6,815 nucleotides of DNA from positions 1 to 6,815 of the forward strand of contig JAFTHG010000227.1 in the NCBI GenBank assembly GCA_017457555.1, in the 5' to 3' direction. The notes beneath the pieces were generated by a model. That model had not been told where the DNA came from. It saw only the letters and a list, made by a program, of their open reading frames with translations, and searched no databases. Numbering within the stretch: the first letter of the stretch is position 1; each line of letters starts with the position of its first letter. Source of the stretch: Kiritimatiellia bacterium (GTDB lineage: Bacteria > Verrucomicrobiota > Kiritimatiellia > RFP12 > DVOR01). Shown one piece after another: positions 1 through 5,963 of the stretch. The translations under genes and the position numbers were made by a program.

Positions 1-282
1 GGTGTCAAGGGTAAGGTCGTCCGCGTAGATAATGACTACAACTACTGCATTGTCAAGCTTGATGAAACCGCAATCGCTGAACTCATCGGCGTGGATGGCG
101 AAAAGGAACTGCCTGAAATTGACTTCTTTGTCCGTCACGAAGGCGTGAACGAAGATGACGTAGTCGGCAAGATCCGCCTCAAAACCCTCACCAAGGATGC
201 TGGCGTGTTGGTCTGCGATATCCTCGTGGATTGGAAGCAGGGCGACATCAAGCGCGGTGACGAAGTCTTCTATCTCGACTAA
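1..282 (+). CDS. C-terminal part of a small-domain protein of unknown function (5' truncated)
   Basis: The frame is open from the first base to TAA at 280-282, giving the last 93 residues of a protein whose start lies outside the window. It begins GVKGKVVRVDNDYNYCIV and ends in a pattern of the type DILxDWKxGDIKxGDEV. I associate this layout (a V-V-x-V-N-x-x-Y-N-F/Y strand, then a 'V-G-K-I-R' strand, then a 'DWKQGDIKRGDEV' closing strand) with C-terminal beta-rich domains of uncharacterised Verrucomicrobiota and Lentisphaerota proteins, often preceded by a coiled coil or signal peptide in the missing part. The stretch is acidic and has no membrane segment. No enzymatic motif is visible, so I assign no function. 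It is the last gene of its transcription unit because a strong terminator begins 20 bases after the stop. The reading frame is secure; the family impression is from memory. Confidence 0.8.
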   Translation, partial: GVKGKVVRVDNDYNYCIVKLDETAIAELIGVDGEKELPEIDFFVRHEGVNEDDVVGKIRLKTLTKDAGVLVCDILVDWKQGDIKRGDEVFYLD

Positions 283-301
283 GGAAGCGTTCCTCTTATT
301 C

Positions 302-338
302 AACAAAAAGCACCGGACCTCCCGGTGCTTTTTGTTTT
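302..338 (+). terminator. Strong intrinsic terminator
   Basis: Bases 302-316 pair perfectly with 322-336 (15 bp, GC-rich GCACCGG core) around the five-base loop ACCTC. The A-rich foot and T-rich descending strand run into further T residues, so it could work in both directions. It starts 20 bases after the preceding stop codon. Confidence 0.93.
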
Positions 339-730
339 ATCCACACCGCCTTTATGCGTTTCTGCCAATGACAAATAGAGCGTACCCTGCCACTATTGCA
401 CACACTCAGAATCTCTTTTAATAAGGTTGTTGCCACACCTGAAACAAACGCCATCATCATAACAACAACCTCGAACAATTCTCTATGCCATTTGCAAAGA
501 GTGATACGCCAGTGACACGCCCCATTCCCCACTTGAAAGACGTTGTAACCCCTCAACCTTGTAGCAGATGCCACACGGCCTTGTCACTACGACTTCATTC
601 AGACATCCCCACCCCATAACAATACAGAAATCGTAACGCGTGAAGGTACGACCAACTCATTAAGGTATGCCCACACCCGCCGCCATCTGCAACTTTCGTC
701 TCGCATCACAACTGAATATCCGCCCCATTT
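339..730. other. Gene-free A/C-rich spacer upstream of the recombinase
   Basis: About 390 bases with no credible gene; the short open frames here have no start context and one runs through the terminator. The + strand is rich in A and C, with CCACAC at 341, 433, 571 and 671. A 9-bp inverted repeat (AGGTTGTTG at 424-432, its complement at 463-471) encloses 30 bases. A weaker pair at 561-572 and 682-693 matches at 10 of 12 positions and brackets the 109 bases before the recombinase. Neither is beyond chance for a region this size. Four short blocks recur in the same order in the spacer at 4126-4183. No clear promoter is visible. Confidence 0.6.
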
Positions 731-1327
731 ATGACTGTTTACGGCTACATTCGCGTTTCTACCGAACGTCAAACTGTTGAAAATCAACGGTATGAAATAG
801 AGCAATTCTGTCTTCACCAACACCTCTCGGTTTGCCATTGGATTGAAGAAACCGTTTCCGGCACAATCGCATGGGAAAAACGTGCACTGGGGCGCTTACT
901 TAAAAAAGCTGCTCCCGAAGACCTTTTAATTTGTACAGAACTCTCCCGGTTGGGGCGCTCACTCTTTATGATTCTCAACGTACTCAATCATTGTATGACA
1001 CGACAGATTCGCGTCTGGACGATTAAAGACAACTATCGTTTAGGGGACGACATTTCCAGTAAAGTACTCGCCTTTGCCTTTGGATTGTCGGCCGAAATTG
1101 AGCGTAATCTCATTTCACAACGCACCCGTGAAGCCCTTGCCAGACGCCGCGCCGCAGGTCTTCCGCTCGGCAGAACGCGCGGATCACCCCAATCCTCCAA
1201 AACAACTATATGCCAACAGCGCATTTTAGCACTTCACCAAAAGGGCTTCTCCCAGTCCGAAATCGCACGGAAATTGCATCTTCACCCCTCAACAATCTCC
1301 CGTTTTCTCCGTCGCCAATCTCCTTAA
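731..1327 (+). CDS. Serine site-specific recombinase, Mpi-type DNA invertase family
   Basis: A 198-residue small serine recombinase, the normal size for the resolvase/invertase family, which cuts and rejoins DNA through a serine-DNA bond. The catalytic domain starts at once with YGYIRVS: Arg8 and Ser10 match the conserved arginine and the nucleophile. SRLGRS at 72-77 holds the two further active-site arginines (Arg73, Arg76). The long E-helix runs about 112-137 (SAEIERNLISQRTREAL). After a basic linker, a C-terminal Hin-like helix-turn-helix lies at about 163-195. The opening TxxQTVENQRYEI is typical of the master DNA invertase Mpi family of Bacteroides and relatives, which flips several invertible promoters around the genome. 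No Shine-Dalgarno site precedes the ATG, but the family N-terminus fits this start exactly. No cargo genes, phage genes or clear invertible repeats lie next to it, so it looks solitary. Resolvase activity remains possible. Confidence 0.92.
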   Translation: MTVYGYIRVSTERQTVENQRYEIEQFCLHQHLSVCHWIEETVSGTIAWEKRALGRLLKKAAPEDLLICTELSRLGRSLFMILNVLNHCMTRQIRVWTIKDNYRLGDDISSKVLAFAFGLSAEIERNLISQRTREALARRRAAGLPLGRTRGSPQSSKTTICQQRILALHQKGFSQSEIARKLHLHPSTISRFLRRQSP

Positions 1328-1362
1328 TGCCACGGGTTTTTGTATACAGAATGCTCATTTTT

Positions 1363-1371
1363 TGATAGAAT
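1363..1371 (+). promoter_or_regulatory. Extended -10 promoter for the DUF1846 gene
   Basis: TGATAGAAT combines a TGn extension (1363-1365) with a good -10 hexamer, TAGAAT (1366-1371). The nearest -35-like hexamer, TTGTAT at 1340-1345, is 20 bases away, which is too far to be ideal; the TGn extension could compensate. Transcription would start near 1378, giving a leader of about 64 bases before the ATG at 1442. Confidence 0.45.
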
Positions 1372-1403
1372 GAAATCCCGAAATTCAGCAAGGAGTCCTG
1401 CAG

Positions 1404-1427
1404 ATGAATGGGGACATAACTGAATAA
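1404..1427 (+). CDS. Possible seven-codon leader ORF (MNGDITE)
   Basis: ATG at 1404 is followed by six codons and TAA at 1425-1427. AAGGAG at 1390-1395 lies eight bases upstream, a better Shine-Dalgarno site than that of any full-length gene here. The stop falls 14 bases before the ATG of the DUF1846 gene, and that gene's own GAGGA site (1430-1434) starts three bases after the stop. It could be a translated leader that couples to or tunes the downstream gene, or chance. The peptide has no run of a single amino acid that would suggest attenuation. Confidence 0.3.
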   Translation: MNGDITE

Positions 1428-1441
1428 AAGAGGATTTTCCT

Positions 1442-2962
1442 ATGGGCACTTTAGGCTTTGACAACGAGGCGTATCTGAAACATCAGGCAGAAGGATTGAT
1501 GTCACGCGCCAAAACTTTTGGTAATAAGCTTTATCTGGAGTTTGGCGGCAAACTCATGTACGATTACCATGCCGCGCGTGTCTTACCAGGTTATGACCCC
1601 AATGCGAAATTGCGCCTGTTGCAATCGCTGGGCGATCAAGCCGAAATTATCCTCTGTGTCTACGCAGAAGATATTGAACGCAAGAAGATGCGTGCAGACT
1701 TCGGTATTTCCTATGACGATGATACCCTCAAATTGATTGATAGCCTCCGTGCATGGCAAATTCATGTGTGTGCGGTGGTAATCACACGATTTGATGGTCA
1801 ACCTGCCGCCCTGCAATTCCGCAACAAATTGGAAGCACGTGGAATTACGGTCAAATTACACCGTGCTGTGCCGGGTTATCCCTCCAACTTGGATTTGGTG
1901 GTTTCCAAAGATGGTTACGGTGCCAATGACTATGTGCAAACCACGCGTCCCATTGTAGTTGTTACAGGTCCGGGACCGGGGTCGGGTAAATTGGCCACCT
2001 GCTTGACGATGCTCTACCACGACCGTATGGCTGGACGCTCTGCCGGTTATGCCAAATTTGAAACATTCCCGGTGTGGAACCTTTCGCTTAAACATCCAGT
2101 CAATCTGGCATATGAAGCCGCAACTGCAGACCTTGGCGACATCAATATGATTGACCCCGTCCACTTGGAGGCTTACAACCAGATAGCGGTTAATTACAAT
2201 CGCGATGTAGACGCCTTCCCCCTGCTGCGTGAAATTTGGACGCGCCTGAATATGGGCGGAGAGTGTCCTTACAAGAGCCCCACGGACATGGGTGTCAATT
2301 GCATTGCAGCGGGTATCATTAATGATGATGTCTGCATCACAGCCGCAAAACAGGAAGTCATCCGCCGTTATTTCCGTCATCTCTCCGATGCCGTTGCGAA
2401 GGGCGCCTCTGACAAACGCCCTGTGGAAATCTTGGAACGCCTCATGCAGCAGCTCGCCTTGCAGCCGGAAGATCGTCCGGTCGTGCAACCGGCCCGTGAA
2501 GCCGCCCATGAAGCTTCGCAGCAAAAGACTTTGGAAGGTGTCGCTTGCGGTGCAGCGATGCAGTTGAAAGACGGTCGCATTGTCAAGGGCAAGAACTCCA
2601 CATCGCTCCATGCTGCCGCAGCCGCAGTGCTGAATGCCGTCAAGACCCTGGCAGACATCCCCTCTGACTTGCACCTCTTGGCCCCTGAAACAGTCAATAG
2701 TGTAAAGAATATGAAGCAATCCATCCTGAATGGTCGGTACGGTTCGCTCAATCTGGATGAAACACTGGTCGCTCTGGCCATCTGTGCAGCAGCAGATTCC
2801 AATGCCGCCAAGGCCTTACAGAAATTGGCAGATTTGCGCGATTGTGAAATGCATCTCTCCCATATGCTCACCCCAGGTGATGAAGCAGGCTTACGCCGTT
2901 TAGGGATCCGTGCAACGAATGATCCGCTCTTTGCCACCGCAGAACTTTTTGTTGATTCGTAA
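1442..2962 (+). CDS. DUF1846 family protein
   Basis: A 506-residue protein that I recognise as a full-length DUF1846 member, a conserved cytoplasmic bacterial family whose biochemical role is not established. Family-like segments run throughout: GFDNEAYLKHQAEGLMSRA near the N-terminus, FGGKLMYDYHAARVLPGYDP at about 34-53, a Rossmann-like core, and a glycine-rich loop GPGPGSGK at 176-183 after a hydrophobic strand (IVVVTG). The loop resembles a P-loop but is one residue longer than the strict Walker A spacing. TDMGVNCIAAGI at 281-292 precedes an alpha-helical C-terminal half. There is no signal peptide or membrane segment. GAGGA at 1430-1434 is a well-placed ribosome-binding site seven bases before the ATG, supporting this start. 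The permease gene follows 59 bases later with no terminator between them, so they may be co-transcribed. I am confident of the family; any nucleotide-binding role is inference. Confidence 0.93.
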   Translation: MGTLGFDNEAYLKHQAEGLMSRAKTFGNKLYLEFGGKLMYDYHAARVLPGYDPNAKLRLLQSLGDQAEIILCVYAEDIERKKMRADFGISYDDDTLKLIDSLRAWQIHVCAVVITRFDGQPAALQFRNKLEARGITVKLHRAVPGYPSNLDLVVSKDGYGANDYVQTTRPIVVVTGPGPGSGKLATCLTMLYHDRMAGRSAGYAKFETFPVWNLSLKHPVNLAYEAATADLGDINMIDPVHLEAYNQIAVNYNRDVDAFPLLREIWTRLNMGGECPYKSPTDMGVNCIAAGIINDDVCITAAKQEVIRRYFRHLSDAVAKGASDKRPVEILERLMQQLALQPEDRPVVQPAREAAHEASQQKTLEGVACGAAMQLKDGRIVKGKNSTSLHAAAAAVLNAVKTLADIPSDLHLLAPETVNSVKNMKQSILNGRYGSLNLDETLVALAICAAADSNAAKALQKLADLRDCEMHLSHMLTPGDEAGLRRLGIRATNDPLFATAELFVDS

Positions 2963-3021
2963 GCGCATCGTTACAGATTGTGCTAAAGTATACGCTGATT
3001 AACTACAAGGCTTGATAAAAG

Positions 3022-4059
3022 ATGAATCGCATTCAATACCTTTTAAGACGTTTAATGTTGTTGGTGCCGACCTTCTTCGGTATTACCGTGGTTTGCTTTA
3101 TGTTAACCCGTCTGCTGCCCGGTGGACCGGTTGAAATGGCGATGGCACGTATGCGTGGCGGTAGCGGTGGTGGTGAAGCCGGTGGTGGCGCAAATGCTGC
3201 ACTTGTCAGTGACGAAATGAAGAAGGAATTGGAGCGCCAATTCGGCTTTGATCAACCTGTTTGGAAGCAATATTACAACTGGGCTATCCGCGATGGTCTC
3301 GGCATGAAGATGAAGAGTTACGAGTATCCCAACCGCACTGCGTGGGAGCTCATCCGCAGTCGTCTGCCAGTTTCCGTGTGGTTTGGTGTCATTTCCTTCC
3401 TGATGAGCTATCTGGTATGCATTCCACTTGGTATTGCCAAAGCCCTTCGGCACGGTTCCTCGTTTGACTTTCTTTCCAGTATTATCGTCTTCTCTGCCTA
3501 CGCAGTCCCCGCTTTTGCGGTAGGTATGATTCTCAAAATGTGCTTGAGTGGCACGGTGGACGGTTTGTGGGACATCTTCCCGATTGGCGGATTTGAAAGC
3601 GATGCCGCCGCAGCTGCTGGCGGATGGACGCTCTTCTGCGACCGCGCCTACCACATGGTGTTGCCCGTGACGGCTTACGTGATGACCTCCTTTGCCCTGC
3701 TCACCATTATGATGAAGAACTCGCTGATGGAGCAGATGAGTGCCGATTACGTCCGCACTGTTTTAGCCAAGGGGGCGACCCGTCGTCGCGCTATCTGGTG
3801 CCATGCCTTACGTAATGCCTTAATTCCGCTTGCAACCGGCTTCGGTGGTATTCTGGGGGTCTTATTTGCCGGTTCCATGATTATTGAAACGCTCTTTGAA
3901 ATCCCCGGCATGGGACAACTCTCTCTCACCGCATTGATGAGCCATGACTACGCCGTCTTCATGGCAATGCTGGTAATGACCGCTTCGATTCAGCTCTTCG
4001 GCAACCTTATCTCCGACTTCTGCTATATGCTGATCGACCCGCGTATTCACTTCGATTAA
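3022..4059 (+). CDS. ABC transporter permease, YejB/DppB (peptide transport) type
   Basis: A 345-residue inner-membrane protein of the dipeptide/oligopeptide importer permease family, closest in style to YejB, the microcin C and peptide permease. The first membrane helix is at about 9-32 and ends in TRLLPGGP. A periplasmic loop follows with a glycine-rich stretch at 45-56, then FGFDQPxWxQY at 74-84. Five more helices lie at about 116-140, 148-172, 212-233, 268-292 and 311-337. The cytoplasmic EAA-type loop that docks on the ATPase is at about 237-271 (DYVRT, AKG at 249-251, HALRNALIPL). The C-terminus LIDPRIHFD is typical. An in-frame TAA at 3016-3018 fixes ATG 3022 as the first possible start; AAGG at 3007-3010 is a weak ribosome-binding site. 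The partner permease, ATPase and binding protein are absent: a terminator follows 21 bases after the stop. Family is sure; substrate is not. Confidence 0.93.
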   Translation: MNRIQYLLRRLMLLVPTFFGITVVCFMLTRLLPGGPVEMAMARMRGGSGGGEAGGGANAALVSDEMKKELERQFGFDQPVWKQYYNWAIRDGLGMKMKSYEYPNRTAWELIRSRLPVSVWFGVISFLMSYLVCIPLGIAKALRHGSSFDFLSSIIVFSAYAVPAFAVGMILKMCLSGTVDGLWDIFPIGGFESDAAAAAGGWTLFCDRAYHMVLPVTAYVMTSFALLTIMMKNSLMEQMSADYVRTVLAKGATRRRAIWCHALRNALIPLATGFGGILGVLFAGSMIIETLFEIPGMGQLSLTALMSHDYAVFMAMLVMTASIQLFGNLISDFCYMLIDPRIHFD

Positions 4060-4080
4060 GTTTTGAAGCGCGCGTAACAC

Positions 4081-4121
4081 AAAAAAGCAGGAAGCCATTC
4101 AAAGCGCCTCCTGCTTTTTTT
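4081..4121 (+). terminator. Strong intrinsic terminator after the permease
   Basis: Bases 4081-4092 (AAAAAAGCAGGA) pair perfectly with 4109-4120 around a 16-base loop, and the descending arm ends in seven T residues. The A/T arms make it plausible in both directions. It separates the permease from uvrC. Confidence 0.9.
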
Positions 4122-4125
4122 GCCC

Positions 4126-4183
4126 CCACACCGCATCCTCACATTGATACGCCGCCCTTTACGAACGCCACACGCACTACGAC
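4126..4183 (+). repeat. Blocks shared with the 341-593 spacer
   Basis: Four short blocks occur here in the same order as in the spacer before the recombinase: CCACACCGC (4126 and 341), TGATACGCC (4145 and 502), GCCACACG (4167 and 570) and CACTACGAC (4175 and 585). In both spacers the first block lies within ten bases of a terminator's T tract. Spacing is compact here and stretched in the other copy. It may be a degenerate dispersed intergenic element; the shared A/C-rich composition raises the chance of coincidence. Confidence 0.35.
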
Positions 4184-4210
4184 AAACTGCGCCATCCAAT
4201 TGACTCATCC

Positions 4211-5686
4211 ATGAATGATACGTTGCGGGAAAAACTCAAACACTTACCGGAAAAGCCAGGGTGCTATCTCTATCGTGACCGTGCCGGAAAGATTATTTAC
4301 GTCGGCAAAGCGGTCAACTTGCGGCGGCGTGTGCAGAGTTATTTCCGGGCCTCCACCCTTCGAAAAGCGCCGCCCAAATTGCGGAGTTTAGTTCACCACG
4401 TTGAAGACCTTGAAATCCGGGTCGTTCGCACCGAAGCCGAAGCTCTCCTTACCGAGAGTCACCTTATCAAGACCTACCGGCCGCGCTTCAACATCCTCTT
4501 ACGTGATGACAAACGCTATCTGGCCCTGAAAGCCGATCCCACGCGTCCCTTCCCCCGCCTGACGACATGCCGCATTATGCGAGATGACGGCGCACGCTAC
4601 TTCGGCCCATTCCCCTCCTCAACCGAAGTCCGCACTGCCCTTGATTTTACCGAAAAACGTTTCGGATTACGCAAATGCAGCAGCCTTACACCGTGCGAAG
4701 AGGATCACAAGCACTGTTTAGCCGACGTCATCCGCTTCTGTTCAGCCCCCTGCCTTGGACGCATCTCAGAAACAGCCTACCGCGAACGTTTTGAAGATGC
4801 CTGTGCCTTCCTCCGTGGCGAACGGCCCGACATTCTTGAAGAAGTCCGCGTCGCAATGATAGAAGCCGCCGAAAAAGAAGCCTTTGAAAAAGCCGCCCGC
4901 TTACGCGACACCTGGCTCGCTCTCAAATCCTTTACCCGCGAACAAGCCAAAGTCCGCAATTTCCCAACCATCCCCAAACCTGATGCCGGAGAAGGTTTGA
5001 GCGAACTCGCCTCCTTGCTCGGTCTCACCGCACCACCGCGATGCATTGAATGCTTTGACATCTCCCACCTGATGGGGACATACACCGTCGCCTCTATGGT
5101 CACAGCCATTGATGGTGTCCCCGACCGACGCCGTTACCGTCGCTTCCGGATTCGAACCGTCACCAATGACGACCCTCACGCGATGGCCGAGGTTATCCGT
5201 CGCCGCTACACCCGCCTTCAAGCGGAAAACGCCCCCCTTCCCGATCTCATTCTCTGTGATGGTGCCAATCTCCAAGTGCGTGCCACACGCGATATCCTGC
5301 GTGAATTAGGCCTCTACGAGCAAATTCCCGTCGCCGGGCTCAATGAACATTTTGAAGAAATCGTTTTGGATGACGACCGACCCAACCTCATCCTGCCACG
5401 CGATAGCAAAGCCCTTCAAATCCTTATGCGTTTACGCGATGAAGCCCACCGCTTTGCAATTACCTTCAATCGCGCCTTACGCCTCCACGCCATGAAGACC
5501 TCCATCTTGGACGAACTTCCCGGCATCGGCCCCCACCGTAAACAACAATTGCTCACCACATTTGGTTCGGTGCGCCGTTTAGCCGCAGCGGATGAAACCG
5601 CCATTGCCCAAATCCCCGGCATCACACCAGAAATGGCACGTGCAATTAAAGATGCGCTCACCGCTCGTATTCTCAACCCCGAATAA
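4211..5686 (+). CDS. uvrC: Excinuclease ABC subunit C, short form
   Basis: UvrC is the dual-incision nuclease of nucleotide excision repair, acting in the cytoplasm on the UvrB-DNA complex. The GIY-YIG domain that makes the 3' cut spans about 14-95: GCYLY at 17-21, YVGK at 30-33, arginines at 38-40 and catalytic Glu82 in the TESHLIK segment. Cys156, Cys169, Cys177 and Cys181 match the spacing of the 4Fe-4S ligands of E. coli UvrC. The UVR helices that bind UvrB are at about 207-241. The RNase H-like 5' nuclease keeps Asp283 (ECFDISH), Asp320/321, Asp350 (ILCDG) and His413 (DEAHRF), corresponding to E. coli Asp399, Asp438, Asp466 and His538. Two helix-hairpin-helix motifs close the protein (about 437-487). 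At 491 residues it is about 120 shorter than E. coli UvrC, with the loss placed between UVR and Asp283. No Shine-Dalgarno site precedes the ATG, but the N-terminus fits the family. Confidence 0.97.
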   Translation: MNDTLREKLKHLPEKPGCYLYRDRAGKIIYVGKAVNLRRRVQSYFRASTLRKAPPKLRSLVHHVEDLEIRVVRTEAEALLTESHLIKTYRPRFNILLRDDKRYLALKADPTRPFPRLTTCRIMRDDGARYFGPFPSSTEVRTALDFTEKRFGLRKCSSLTPCEEDHKHCLADVIRFCSAPCLGRISETAYRERFEDACAFLRGERPDILEEVRVAMIEAAEKEAFEKAARLRDTWLALKSFTREQAKVRNFPTIPKPDAGEGLSELASLLGLTAPPRCIECFDISHLMGTYTVASMVTAIDGVPDRRRYRRFRIRTVTNDDPHAMAEVIRRRYTRLQAENAPLPDLILCDGANLQVRATRDILRELGLYEQIPVAGLNEHFEEIVLDDDRPNLILPRDSKALQILMRLRDEAHRFAITFNRALRLHAMKTSILDELPGIGPHRKQQLLTTFGSVRRLAAADETAIAQIPGITPEMARAIKDALTARILNPE

Positions 5687-5719
5687 CCCATCTTACCCTT
5701 ACTGTTCTCCGCGCCAATA

Positions 5720-5749
5720 AAAGCAAAGCCGATCCTATTCATTTGCTTT
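5720..5749 (+). terminator. Weak hairpin downstream of uvrC
   Basis: AAAGCAAA at 5720-5727 pairs perfectly with TTTGCTTT at 5742-5749 across a 14-base loop. The stem is A/T-rich and no clean T run follows, so it is at best a weak terminator. Its right arm overlaps the -35 element of the next promoter. Confidence 0.25.
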
Positions 5750-5770
5750 CCAATTAATTTAGTTTATACT
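5743..5770 (+). promoter_or_regulatory. Sigma-70-type promoter candidate P1
   Basis: TTGCTT (5743-5748) and TATACT (5765-5770) are separated by 16 bases of A/T-rich sequence. Transcription would start near 5777. No ORF with a start signal follows closely, so the product would be a non-coding RNA or a long leader. Confidence 0.5.
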
Positions 5771-5776
5771 TCAGTG

Positions 5777-5930
5777 CACCTGCAACCTCAAAACGTCACC
5801 GCAAAGTGCCCACACTTCTGAAAAGAGCAATATCACTGAGATATTAGCCTCTGCCGCTCCATTATTAGATCGCTTCCCCTAATCCTATCCGCTGTAGACG
5901 ATGTTGTATCAGGCGGATTGTTTTCTTTTT
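5777..5930 (+). ncRNA. Possible small RNA between P1 and a terminator-like hairpin
   Basis: A non-coding stretch of about 150 bases bounded by promoter P1 and a hairpin with a T-rich tail. Local foldings include a perfect 6-bp hairpin, AATATC at 5829-5834 with GATATT at 5840-5845, closed outside by GAG/CTC, and a 5-bp hairpin AAGTG/CACTT at about 5804-5816. TGCAAC near the 5' end could pair with GTTGTA near 5904-5909. I compared it from memory with 6S RNA, SRP RNA, tmRNA and RNase P RNA and recognise none. It could equally be the upstream part of a very long leader for the gene at 6155. Confidence 0.3.
5887..5930 (+). terminator. Terminator-like hairpin with T-rich tail
   Basis: ATCCGC (5887-5892) pairs with GCGGAT (5913-5918) across a 20-base loop, followed by TGTTTTCTTTTT to 5930. 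The stem is short and the loop long, so efficiency is doubtful. Its position between promoters P1 and P2 makes a role plausible. Confidence 0.4.
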
Positions 5931-5948
5931 CCCTCTTCTCTGTAACTT

Positions 5949-5957
5949 TGCTATACT
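5949..5957 (+). promoter_or_regulatory. Extended -10 promoter P2 for the membrane protein gene
   Basis: TGCTATACT joins a TGn extension (5949-5951) to TATACT (5952-5957), one mismatch from consensus. The expected -35 zone near 5929-5934 is only T/C-rich and poor, which is common for extended -10 promoters. Transcription would begin near 5964 and give a leader of about 190 bases before ATG 6155. Confidence 0.55.
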
Positions 5958-5963
5958 GTGGAC

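Noticed and set aside
296..574. 92-codon frame on the - strand in the spacer.
   Set aside because: It runs through the terminator hairpin, its product has no recognisable features and there is no ribosome-binding site.
561..693. Imperfect 12-base inverted repeat (10 of 12) bracketing the region just before the recombinase, a possible invertible promoter.
   Set aside because: Several such matches are expected by chance in a spacer of this size, the arms do not extend further, and no clear promoter lies between them.
1856..2719. 287-codon frame on the - strand opposite the DUF1846 gene.
   Set aside because: It is a shadow of a well-recognised + strand gene, rich in Cys, His and Arg without any domain character.
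2971..2994. Promoter before the permease (TTACAG and TATACG).
   Set aside because: The spacing is only 12 bases and no TGn extension is present, so co-transcription with the DUF1846 gene is at least as likely.
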